Below, piece by piece: positions 8,413 to 16,536 of a stretch of DNA of 64,000 nt. A program made the position numbers and the translations under genes. The stretch is taken from positions 62,001 through 126,000 of the forward strand of contig NZ_CP060010.1 of the NCBI RefSeq assembly GCF_017798205.1, read 5' to 3'. A model generated the notes under the pieces. That model saw nothing but the letters and a program-made list of their open reading frames with translations. It was not told the DNA's origin and ran no database searches. The stretch comes from Cognatishimia activa (GTDB lineage: Bacteria; Pseudomonadota; Alphaproteobacteria; Rhodobacterales; Rhodobacteraceae). The number at the start of each line of letters is the position of its first letter. Within the stretch, counting starts at the first letter, position 1.

Positions 8413-9656
8413 GCCAGAGCCTCCGTCGGACGCAGATCCAACGCAGCGCATTTTTCCGGGCGTTGATAGGATTCAATCAAATCCGACAACCATTTCGCTT
8501 CATCAACGGCGCGGTAGTCAAGTTCGACCTTGGCGCGGCCAGCTCGCCCCATTTTCTGTTGTAATTCAACATCCTGCGAGACAGAGCTAATGGCGCCCGA
8601 CAAAGCATCCACATCACCGGGCGGCACTAAAACACCCGAGACACCGTCCTCGACCAGTTCCGGCACACCCGCGATACGCGTGGTGATGACAGGGCGCGCG
8701 GCGGCCATGGCCTCCATCAGAACGACGGGCACGCCTTCGGCAAAGCTTGGCAGGACAAAGACATCATGCGATTTCAGGGCCTCGGCCACCTCGGTTTGGG
8801 ATTGATACCCCAAGAAACGCACGCGCTCGCGGAACGGCGCAGCCTGCTCTTCTAAAGCCGTCCGATCAGGGCCGTCGCCGATGACCGTCAATGTGACATC
8901 CTTTGGCAGACGTTTCATCGCGTCCAAAAGTACAGGCATGCCTTTGACAGCGGCTAAGCGCCCGACGAACAATAGCTTTTTGCCGCCCGCGGGCGCTCCG
9001 GCATAGCGTTCGGGTTCGACGCCGCAATGCACGATATGCAGCTTGCGCCAGTCCTCCATCGGCGAAAAAGACATCGCCTGAGAGCGGCAGAAATGGCTGA
9101 TACAGGCGACAAAACGCGCCTTCTCGATCTTTTTGTCCAAGCGCCAGTGATCTGGGGCGAAAAAGATGTCTGGGCCATGCAACGTAAAGCTAAAAGGAAT
9201 GCCCGAGATTTCGCTGGCGAGCATGGCAACTGTGCAACTGGACTTGGCGATATGGTTGTGAAGATGGGTGACACCCTGCCGGCGCATCTCATCGGCCAGC
9301 ACACCGGCCTCTGCGAAATAGAACATTTGGTAGGCCAAGGCTTTGAGGCCGCCCGGCGACGTCTGAAAGGCCAGTTTCAGCCCTTTCCAATAGGAAGACG
9401 ACCGGCGGCCAAGCCACCCGATATGGCTTTTGACAAGCCGCCCCAGGGATTTCGCGTGGCGCAGAACATAAAAGGTGCGGGCCGCCTCTTGGCGTTGCTC
9501 ATCGCCAACCAGATGCTCGACACCGGTCTCGCGTATGGAATAGGTCATGACCTCATGGCCATGCGTGCGCAGAGCCGCGACTTCGCGTTGGATAAAAGTA
9601 TCCGTCGCGCGGGGATATTCCCCCGTCAGATAGGCGATTTTGCTTAGGTGGCCCAT
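8409..9656 (-). CDS. Family 4 glycosyltransferase
   Basis: A 415-residue GT-B fold enzyme. The N-terminal domain opens with IAYLTGEYPRATDTFIQREV, typical of exopolysaccharide GT4 enzymes. The C-terminal domain has LLFVGRLAAVKG and VIGDGP. The retaining-enzyme EX7E region is EGVPVVLMEAM, followed by ITTRIAGVPELVEDG. It would transfer a sugar from a nucleotide donor in the cytoplasm. The start lies 13 nt inside the upstream oxidoreductase gene, and its stop overlaps the next GT2 gene by ATGA, so the three are one transcription unit. Confidence 0.9.
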   Translation of the reverse strand: MGHLSKIAYLTGEYPRATDTFIQREVAALRTHGHEVMTYSIRETGVEHLVGDEQRQEAARTFYVLRHAKSLGRLVKSHIGWLGRRSSSYWKGLKLAFQTSPGGLKALAYQMFYFAEAGVLADEMRRQGVTHLHNHIAKSSCTVAMLASEISGIPFSFTLHGPDIFFAPDHWRLDKKIEKARFVACISHFCRSQAMSFSPMEDWRKLHIVHCGVEPERYAGAPAGGKKLLFVGRLAAVKGMPVLLDAMKRLPKDVTLTVIGDGPDRTALEEQAAPFRERVRFLGYQSQTEVAEALKSHDVFVLPSFAEGVPVVLMEAMAAARPVITTRIAGVPELVEDGVSGVLVPPGDVDALSGAISSVSQDVELQQKMGRAGRAKVELDYRAVDEAKWLSDLIESYQRPEKCAALDLRPTEALA

Positions 9657-10801
9657 GGCATCGGCTCCATTGGATCGCAGCGGGTTGTCATGTCTTGAGG
9701 GCCAGTCGAGTCCCCAGCATTCTGGATCGCCAGTGTGACCTCATTGAGGTGCAGGGCGAAGTCATTGCTTAGACGGCAGGAGCGGTTTTCCTTAAGGCTT
9801 TCCAGCATTTCCACAGGACCCAGCGCGAAGTTCATATTCGCAGCGCCCCATTTGCCCGCAAAAGGATGGGTTTGACCGGACAGACGAATGCGACGTCCGA
9901 ACGGCAGTTCCAACAAACGACGACGCACCCGCATACGGCGGTAAAATTTTACAGGAGCTCGATTGTCCCAAGCGCGTTTTAGCCCCAACACACCATTATC
10001 GCCGATCACTCGGATCTGATGATCATGTGGCGCGACAATCGAACAGGTCAGTCGCGTCACCGGACCGTTTTCAAAATAGAGCGTCGCCGAGGAGTAATCC
10101 GGCGTCCCTGCCCCGCTTGGATCCTTGTCAGGGATCACTTCAGCCGAAGCCGCAACCACGCGGCGCACGCTGCCGAAGTAAGAAATCAACCAAGCCAGAT
10201 AATAGCCTGCGTGTTCCAAAGTGCAGCCCACGCGGAACTCGTCCTCTGCAGGCCAAGCCGCACCGCTTTCGCTCTTCCAGTCCTCGACAGGAGCTTGGGG
10301 AATAAACCCGTCATCCAGTTCTGCGTAAATCAAGCGGGGCGCCCCAGCGACACCGTCGCGCAGGGCTTTGCCGAGCGTCTGCGCCGCTTCGCCCAAAACA
10401 CTGCAAGGGGCCGAGGCCAGCATCAGACCCTTGGCTGCCGCAAGGTCATAAAGCGCACGCGCCTCATCCATACCCACCGCCAAAGGTTTTTCGGAATAGA
10501 CATGATGCCCGGCCTCAAGACAGGCTTTGTTGATTTCAAAATGGCTTTTGGGGTTTGTGAGATTCAGCACCAGCGAGCCTGATGGCAGCCCCTGAAAGAA
10601 GGCATCCAACGTGTCGCGAGTGGGCACCGACCAGTGATCGGCAAAGGCCTTCAATCGATCCACGTCGCGGTCATACACACGATCTACCGAGACATGCGGA
10701 AAACACGCCAATGACCTCATATAAAGGTCGGCGACAAAGCCACATCCGATGATGGATACGCGCGTCATAGTCGGTTCTGCTCGTTCTTTTATGGGGGACA
10801 C
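9644..10801 (-). CDS. Gfo/Idh/MocA family oxidoreductase
   Basis: The 385-residue protein has the Rossmann motif VSIIGCGFVAD near its start and the family signature YSEKPLAVG about 95 residues into the Rossmann domain, then the usual alpha/beta C-terminal domain. These enzymes oxidise, reduce or epimerise sugars or inositols with NAD(P). GTG at 10801 is the called start because AAGGA lies 6 nt before it; ATG at 10768, directly at the Rossmann strand, is a fair alternative. It is the second Gfo/Idh/MocA enzyme in this locus, the other being the fusion at 5331-7430. It probably helps make an unusual sugar for the polysaccharide. Confidence 0.85.
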   Translation of the reverse strand: MSPIKERAEPTMTRVSIIGCGFVADLYMRSLACFPHVSVDRVYDRDVDRLKAFADHWSVPTRDTLDAFFQGLPSGSLVLNLTNPKSHFEINKACLEAGHHVYSEKPLAVGMDEARALYDLAAAKGLMLASAPCSVLGEAAQTLGKALRDGVAGAPRLIYAELDDGFIPQAPVEDWKSESGAAWPAEDEFRVGCTLEHAGYYLAWLISYFGSVRRVVAASAEVIPDKDPSGAGTPDYSSATLYFENGPVTRLTCSIVAPHDHQIRVIGDNGVLGLKRAWDNRAPVKFYRRMRVRRRLLELPFGRRIRLSGQTHPFAGKWGAANMNFALGPVEMLESLKENRSCRLSNDFALHLNEVTLAIQNAGDSTGPQDMTTRCDPMEPMPWAT

Positions 10802-10921
10802 ATTGGTCCTTTAGCGCCAATTAAACCGAGAAATGGGACAAGAATAAGTCGGTGCTCGGGCAAAGCTGGCACCAGCGGGCAAAAAATCGTATGGCTTGAA
10901 CAGGCAAAGACCGAGGGACGC

Positions 10922-11671
10922 GTGCAGTATCAAACAAAGAACGGCGACATCCGTGTGAATATTGGATCCAAAGCGGATCTGGAAGCACGTGTACGCGACA
11001 AGTTCAAACAAAAACAGGGCTTTAGCCTTGCGACCATCAATCTGGATCACTTGGTCAAAATGGACCGGGACTCAGGGTTCTATGAGGCCTATCGCAAACA
11101 GGACTTTGTTGTTGCCGATGGGAATCCAATCGTTTGGACCTCGAAATTGGCGCATAAACCGGTGGATTTGCTGCCTGGATCAGATCTGGTTCTGCCATTG
11201 TGTGAATGGGCGGCCTCTGAGGGACGCTCGATTGCCTTGTTGGGCAGCACAGAGGCGGCTTTGAACGAGGCGGGAAATGCTTTGGCAACCAAGGTGTCTG
11301 GCTTGCATGTTGCCTGTATGATCGCCCCCCCGTTTGGGTTTGACCCGAACTCTGACGACGCGGCAGACATTTTGAAAACTGTCGAAGCCTCGGGCGCATC
11401 GCTCTGTTTTCTAGCCCTCGGCGCGCCCAAGCAAGAGCTGTTGGCAGCCAGAGGTGCAGACTTTGCGCCATCCGTTGGCTTTGCCAGCATTGGCGCGGGG
11501 CTCGATTTTCTGGCTGGCACGCAAACCCGCGCGCCGCGCTGGGTACGGGCGATGGCGATCGAATGGGTCTGGCGTTTGATGCTGAATCCAAAACGTCTTT
11601 GGAAACGCTACTTCGACAGCGGATTGATTATGCCACGACTGGTTTTCCAAGCAATCAGAGACCGCGACTAG
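10922..11671 (+). CDS. WecG/TagA/CpsF-family glycosyltransferase
   Basis: A 249-residue GT26 enzyme. It contains the family marks ATINLDHL near residue 40, VVADGNPIV near 65 with the conserved Asp, LLPGSDLV, and LALGAPKQE near 167. Family members add N-acetylmannosamine(uronate) or similar sugars to a lipid-linked acceptor as the second step of polymer assembly. The start is GTG. It is the only plus-strand gene in this part of the locus and converges on the O-antigen ligase gene, overlapping it by 4 nt at the stops. The last 60 residues carry basic and Trp/Arg residues that may bind the membrane. Confidence 0.85.
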   Translation: MQYQTKNGDIRVNIGSKADLEARVRDKFKQKQGFSLATINLDHLVKMDRDSGFYEAYRKQDFVVADGNPIVWTSKLAHKPVDLLPGSDLVLPLCEWAASEGRSIALLGSTEAALNEAGNALATKVSGLHVACMIAPPFGFDPNSDDAADILKTVEASGASLCFLALGAPKQELLAARGADFAPSVGFASIGAGLDFLAGTQTRAPRWVRAMAIEWVWRLMLNPKRLWKRYFDSGLIMPRLVFQAIRDRD

Positions 11672-13161
11672 AGAACCGTGCGTGGTCGCGCCGTTGCTTG
11701 CGGCACCGGCGGGTCTACCTCGGGTTTAGGTGCATTTTTTGGCACCAAATAAGCCTCTGCATAGCCCAAGAGCGCGCCTGCGATGAGCCAGGTCATCGTG
11801 GTCAGCGTTGCGTTAGGTAGCAAGTCTACTGTATTGATTGCCAACAACAAACTCAGACCGCCGACGATGGGTGTAATTTCACGGCGATGCACTGATTTGC
11901 TTAAGCCGCCTTCCGTTGGAAACAAGTTCATTTCGCGCTGATGTTTGCGCCAGCTTTCCTCAGATGGCATGCGGACTGACATCCGGTAAACAAGGAAGAT
12001 CGGCAGGATCAAAAGCCCGAACTCTCCGACAAACCCCAACCATCCGAGCATGCCCAATGTCAGAACCCAACGCCCATCGGCCACCGAGGTCATGCGGCCT
12101 GTGACCGGATCATGAATCTGGTTGCGTCCCCAAATCCCCCATCCGAAATATGGCTTCTCTTGCGCGCGATTTAGAAGCGCTCCCTCATGTTCAAAGCGGA
12201 ATTCCAGCGATTGCGCGCGGTCGTCACTGACACGAGAGGCCATCTCGAGCAGGCGCTCTTCGGGCACCAAATGCGCACCCTTGGCGATCGGGTAAGCCAG
12301 GGCCAAACAAGCCAAGACCATCGCAACTTTGGCCTGCGTACGCCAATTGGTGAACAGCACCATGCCGATGATAAACGTCGCATAAATCAGTGCGCTCAGT
12401 GTCTTGGCCAGAACCAGAACCCCCACCAGAAACAACGCGGTCCAGATCAGCTTTGTGCGCAAACGCCCTTCCGTGTTTGCGATCAGGATCACGGCAGCGC
12501 TTAGGCTCATCATCGTCAGCATAGCGGCCCAAATACCATGTGACAGGAAGACAATCGGGCGGAACCCATCGCCTCGGATCATTTGATCAAACATATGCTG
12601 GAAGAACCCATAGACCCAGATATTGATCTGAGGGCTCAGGCGCACTTCGACCAGCATCGGGAAGGCATAGGCCGTACCTGCGATCACCATAGCCAATAGC
12701 AGATCACGCAGGTCTTTCTCGGATGTCAGCAGGTTTCGCGCCAAGGCGAAATTCGCAAGCAGGATGCACTGCATCACCATCATGGCGAAGATATCCTGCG
12801 CATAGAGGCCGCGCAGCATGTCCATCACAAAGACGATGGGTTCAGGATTGGTTAGAACTGTCGGAATTGGCGCAAAGACAAAGATCGCTACCAAGATCTT
12901 TCCCAACAAAGTATCCGGCAGCCATTTGATCTTTTCCTTTGCATAGAACACCGTCAACAAGATCGCCATCACGTTGGGGATGGTTGTCTTATCCAGCGCC
13001 GGGAACAGCGGGAAATCGAACTCTGTCGGATAAGGCGGCAGTAACAGATAGCTTGCCAGAACAGACCAAATCAAAGCACGCCCGGGCGGCAGGGCACGGT
13101 AAATGCCCAGCATGACCAACGGCCATAGCGCCAGTACCAGATGAGCGAATAGATTTGGCAT
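11668..13161 (-). CDS. O-antigen ligase/Wzy-like polysaccharide polymerase
   Basis: A 497-residue integral membrane protein with about eleven helices and a large external loop near residues 300-370. That loop contains RAQSLEFRFEHEGALLNRA and FGWGIWGRN, a pattern typical of the O-antigen ligase/polymerase (Wzy_C) fold. It would polymerise repeat units, or ligate the chain, on the periplasmic side. The tail (about residues 470-497) is proline-rich and probably disordered. It is followed, after 94 nt, by the priming transferase gene further upstream on the same strand. Confidence 0.8.
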   Translation of the reverse strand: MPNLFAHLVLALWPLVMLGIYRALPPGRALIWSVLASYLLLPPYPTEFDFPLFPALDKTTIPNVMAILLTVFYAKEKIKWLPDTLLGKILVAIFVFAPIPTVLTNPEPIVFVMDMLRGLYAQDIFAMMVMQCILLANFALARNLLTSEKDLRDLLLAMVIAGTAYAFPMLVEVRLSPQINIWVYGFFQHMFDQMIRGDGFRPIVFLSHGIWAAMLTMMSLSAAVILIANTEGRLRTKLIWTALFLVGVLVLAKTLSALIYATFIIGMVLFTNWRTQAKVAMVLACLALAYPIAKGAHLVPEERLLEMASRVSDDRAQSLEFRFEHEGALLNRAQEKPYFGWGIWGRNQIHDPVTGRMTSVADGRWVLTLGMLGWLGFVGEFGLLILPIFLVYRMSVRMPSEESWRKHQREMNLFPTEGGLSKSVHRREITPIVGGLSLLLAINTVDLLPNATLTTMTWLIAGALLGYAEAYLVPKNAPKPEVDPPVPQATARPRTVL

Positions 13162-13255
13162 GCTCGATAAGGTGTCCTTAGTTACCCGCGCAGCCTAGGA
13201 TCACAAATGGCCGATTTTGAGGCGGCTTTCGGATTATTTCATATCCAAAAAGGCT

Positions 13256-13921
13256 TTAGTGCCCCGTCGCATTCACGACCACGCCCACAGTTTTGAACAT
13301 GATGCGCACGTCAGAGGCAAAGCTGAGGTCGTTCAGATAGTCGCCGTCGAAATCCGCGCGCTCGACAAAAGAGCTCTCGTTACGACTGGAAATCTGCCAA
13401 GGGCCGGTGATGCCTGGACGCAAATCATAATAAGCATCGCTCGGGTAGATCTTCTTTTGATCGACCATGATCGGGCGCGGGCCCACCAGAGACATGTCAC
13501 CGATCAGAACATTCCAAAGCTGAGGCAGTTCGTCCAAAGAGGTCTTGCGGATCAGGTGGCCAACTTTCGTGATGCGTGGATCATTCATCAGCTTTTGCTT
13601 CTCGTTCCACTCACGTGCCTCAGCTGGGTTTGCCGCCAGATAATCCGCAAGGATTGCGTCCGCATTGGCAACCATGCTGCGCAGTTTCACCATCTTAAAG
13701 CTGCGACCTTGGCGACCCAGACGTTTTTGAAAATAAAAAGGGTTTTTCCCATCCAGCGCCACAAAAGCCGCGAGAACCAGAACAACGATAGTTACCGGGA
13801 CTGCCAGCACTGCTACGGCGGTAATATCCAGAGCGCGTTTGAACAGACCGCGATAGAGGCCCAAAGGCTCTTGGCTGCGGTCTTGTACAAATTCAAAGCT
13901 TCCGTGGTCTTGAAACGCCAT
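13256..13921 (-). CDS. ExoY/WcaJ-type priming sugar-phosphate transferase
   Basis: The 221-residue protein carries the complete bacterial sugar transferase signature. There is a single hydrophobic segment near residue 40, KRALDI before it, FKMVKLRSM, then RKTSLDELPQLWNVL, DMSLVGPRP and RPGITGPWQIS. Such enzymes move hexose- or N-acetylhexosamine-1-phosphate to undecaprenyl phosphate and so start each repeat unit. The short form, with one membrane segment, is like ExoY. The ATG at 13921 is chosen for its GGAG at 8-nt spacing and because upstream codons add only non-family residues. A long AT-rich region lies upstream and probably holds its promoter. Confidence 0.9.
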   Translation of the reverse strand: MAFQDHGSFEFVQDRSQEPLGLYRGLFKRALDITAVAVLAVPVTIVVLVLAAFVALDGKNPFYFQKRLGRQGRSFKMVKLRSMVANADAILADYLAANPAEAREWNEKQKLMNDPRITKVGHLIRKTSLDELPQLWNVLIGDMSLVGPRPIMVDQKKIYPSDAYYDLRPGITGPWQISSRNESSFVERADFDGDYLNDLSFASDVRIMFKTVGVVVNATGH

Positions 13922-14409
13922 GTTTTCAACTCCAAAACAAGAACAGACAAAGCTCCGCCATCGCACCCGAAGGGCACGCTTGAAAAGAACTTGCTGAAGG
14001 GGGCCGTTGCCAGTTTCGGATCCCTTCGGATCCTGGAACTTTTGGTCCGCTATTTCAGCGCCTGTGGAATGTGTTCAACTTGTGTCTATTTTTACCAAAA
14101 ATGGCGCAATTCGTCCATGAATGCGGAAACAAGGGTAATTTATAAGTTATTGATTTTATTTGATTTTACGAAAATTGACGCAAATTTCATGACAAAATCG
14201 TCAAATTCCCTGATTTTTTGTCCCAAACCGCGAACCAATCCACAGTTTTAGTGAAATTTGTTCACCCAAGCGAACCAAAACTGTTTCGCGAGAAAGATCA
14301 ATTTTCGAACAATTTGAACTTTGTTTGCCGAAATTTCCGGTCAAATTTCGCCCTTCAATCCAGCGTTGAATTTGATTCGCGAATTACGCGCAAGCGGGCC
14401 AATAAAAAA
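13922..14409. promoter_or_regulatory. AT-rich intergenic region upstream of the priming transferase
   Basis: About 490 bp without a supportable gene. The part from 14090 to 14390 is far richer in A/T than its surroundings and repeats AAATTT/AATTTG-like words. It contains the inverted repeat GTGAA-N5-TTCAC (14251-14265), the palindrome ATTCGCGAAT (14375-14384) and a tandem TTCGGATCC pair (14015-14023 and 14025-14033). The layout suggests regulation of exopolysaccharide initiation, perhaps by an AT-binding protein. No confident -35/-10 pair was found. Confidence 0.5.
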
Positions 14410-14425
14410 CCCCGCGAATGCGGGG
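14404..14425 (-). terminator. Rho-independent terminator after the Wzz-like gene
   Basis: CCCCGC (14410-14415) and GCGGGG (14420-14425) form a perfect 6-bp stem with a 4-nt loop. On the minus strand it is followed by a run of six T (from 14404-14409). It would end the long minus-strand transcript after the Wzz-like gene and shield the AT-rich region beyond. Confidence 0.85.
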
Positions 14426-14460
14426 TTTTGAAAGGCTCGAAGGCTTGTCATCAATTGACG

Positions 14461-15726
14461 TCAAGAGCTTGAAATCACGACAACTATTGCCATTGCTAGC
14501 AAAATAGCCACAAAAGCACCGGTCACCCAGATCATCCGTTTTAGCACACGCTCACGTTTGACCTGAACATTGGGAATAACTGCGACCGCACGCAGTCCCA
14601 AGAGGCGTTCCAGCTGCGCTTCCGTGCGGATCACTGGATTGCGTAATTCCATCAAGTAGACCAAGCCAACGCCAACCATCATCGCCAAAATACAGCCCGC
14701 CAAGGCAATCTTTTTGCGATTGGGCGACACAGGCTCATCCGGAGCAACCGCGCGTTCCAGAATAAAGAAGCTTTCAGACCGCTCGGTTTCCTGCAGCATC
14801 AGCCGCATTTCGGCCTCTGCCCTGCCCCGCGTGATGGCTTGATATTGTTCCGTCAATTGACGCAACTCGCGCTCAAATCCGGTCAACTGGCGTTCCAGCT
14901 CGGGGGCTGCTGCAATAACCACTTCGACCTGATCGATACGGGCGCGCAGCAGATTGCGCTGCTCTTCCAGGCGGGACACACGGTTGGCAAAAACCGTACT
15001 GTTGGCGCGCTGGCCAGAGTTCAGTTCCAGGATTTCGCGCGACACGACAAGTTCTGCATCCCGCAGCGTCCGCAACTCTTCGCGTTGTGCCGTGATGCCG
15101 GTCCCCAGTGAGGCCGAGTTCTTTTGTCGGAAGTCCGCGATCTGGCTTTCATATTCACGGATAGCCGCGCCGATACGCTCTTCTTCACCCTCAAAAAACG
15201 CCATAGTTTCGCGCGCACGCATTTCGCGGCGGGCGCGGTTCTGATCAACCACGTTGTCGACAAGCTCATTGGCGACCGCTGCCGCCAAGTCGGGATTGCC
15301 GAGGGCAACGGTAATACTCAGCGCCGTTGGAATGACATCCGGACGCCAGGCCAATGCCGGATCCGAGATCTGCGACACAGAGGCCGCCTCGCGCAGTGCC
15401 GTAATTTTCTTATTCGGCGTCATCGAAGGGAGATCGTCAAAAAGATCAAACTCATCGATGATGCCTTGCAGGTTTTCCCGCGCCATCACGCGTTGCTCGA
15501 TGATCTGCAATTGCTGCAGGATCTGCCCGTTGGCCGTCGCCGTCGAAGACGCCGTTTCGATGTCAGGCTGCTCGATCTGGATAACTGCCATGGTTTCATA
15601 GGTGCGTGGCAGGCTCAGGGCAAAAACCAAAGAGGCAATCACGCCGACAAACACCACGAACACCAATAGCGTCACGTGGCGCAGAAACGCACGAAGGATC
15701 TCGTCTAGGATGGCAAGCCTGATCAT
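14461..15726 (-). CDS. Wzz/GumC-type polysaccharide chain-length protein
   Basis: A 421-residue protein with one membrane helix near residues 18-37 and another near 395-415, enclosing a periplasmic region rich in Glu, Arg and Gln heptads (about 150-330), probably a long coiled coil. The motif PDEPVSPNRKKIALAG just before the second helix is the usual PxxP-type Wzz C-terminal motif. It lacks a fused kinase domain. The separate CpsD-like protein at 4488-5240 may be its cytoplasmic partner. The gene follows the PPTase after 84 nt and is the last of the NRPS/PKS-containing run before a strong terminator. Confidence 0.88.
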   Translation of the reverse strand: MIRLAILDEILRAFLRHVTLLVFVVFVGVIASLVFALSLPRTYETMAVIQIEQPDIETASSTATANGQILQQLQIIEQRVMARENLQGIIDEFDLFDDLPSMTPNKKITALREAASVSQISDPALAWRPDVIPTALSITVALGNPDLAAAVANELVDNVVDQNRARREMRARETMAFFEGEEERIGAAIREYESQIADFRQKNSASLGTGITAQREELRTLRDAELVVSREILELNSGQRANSTVFANRVSRLEEQRNLLRARIDQVEVVIAAAPELERQLTGFERELRQLTEQYQAITRGRAEAEMRLMLQETERSESFFILERAVAPDEPVSPNRKKIALAGCILAMMVGVGLVYLMELRNPVIRTEAQLERLLGLRAVAVIPNVQVKRERVLKRMIWVTGAFVAILLAMAIVVVISSS

Positions 15727-15810
15727 ATCTCGTTACCTAATCTGCTCTTCCCAATGTGTTCGGGCACATCTTTTGCGGGTGTTGAAGCGCAAGATGCACC
15801 CGTAATGTGT

Positions 15811-16536
15811 TTATCCTGTGACCGAATCTTGGAAATCCGCGTCACTGTGATGGCCCTCGCCAATCCAGCAGAGGCTGAGGATCTGATCGCCCACGAGCGC
15901 TGTCATGCCTTTGAAAATCGTGCCGGCTTCAAACGGGCCCGCATCCTTCATCAGACGTGCATCAAAACGACCCTGGCGGTCAAAGACGACGCTGAGATTG
16001 TCAAAACCAAAGATCTTGCGGCTGATGGTGTACTGGCATTTATAGACCGCCTCTTTGGCGGCAAAGAAACGACGGGCCACCATGCCACGGCTTTCAAACG
16101 GCAGCTGGCGCAGCCAGGCCAGTTCTTCGGGGCGGCAGATTTCCTGAAATAGTTCGGCTTCGACTGGGATGGATGGTTCAATGTCCACGCCCAGCGCTTT
16201 AAAGCGGTCACGTTCTGCGGTCACGGCGATACAAGCAGTGTCGTCATGCGCAATGCTGCCAACAATGGCGCGTGGCCAAATCGGTGCGCGGTCATCCCCG
16301 ACGGGAATAGCAGAAGGCGCACGGCCCAAGGCCAAAAGCGCACGGCGCGCAGCCATACGGCCCGCCGCGAACTCGCGCTGACGCGCGGGCACAGCTTTGG
16401 AAATGGCTTGTTCTTCGACCGGCCAAAGCGGATCTGGCTCGGCTGTCGGAGAGGTTACAGAAACTGCGACACCTGTGGGCAGCACCGCACGTGCGGCCAG
16501 TTCCAGGCGTGAATTATGTCGCATCATCATCGTCAT
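15811..16536 (-). CDS. 4'-phosphopantetheinyl transferase (EntD/Sfp type)
   Basis: This 241-residue enzyme transfers phosphopantetheine from coenzyme A to a serine of carrier domains. It shows SIAHDD near 94-99, the Mg-binding GVDIEP (116-121, D118 and E120) and the second signature FFAAKEAVYK (157-166, with E162). The pattern IWPRAIVGSIAHDD and CRPEELAWL is closer to EntD than to AcpS. Its start overlaps the NRPS stop as ATGA, so it is made with the synthetases it most likely activates: the carrier domains at NRPS S1476 and PKS S1788. Confidence 0.93.
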   Translation of the reverse strand: MTMMMRHNSRLELAARAVLPTGVAVSVTSPTAEPDPLWPVEEQAISKAVPARQREFAAGRMAARRALLALGRAPSAIPVGDDRAPIWPRAIVGSIAHDDTACIAVTAERDRFKALGVDIEPSIPVEAELFQEICRPEELAWLRQLPFESRGMVARRFFAAKEAVYKCQYTISRKIFGFDNLSVVFDRQGRFDARLMKDAGPFEAGTIFKGMTALVGDQILSLCWIGEGHHSDADFQDSVTG

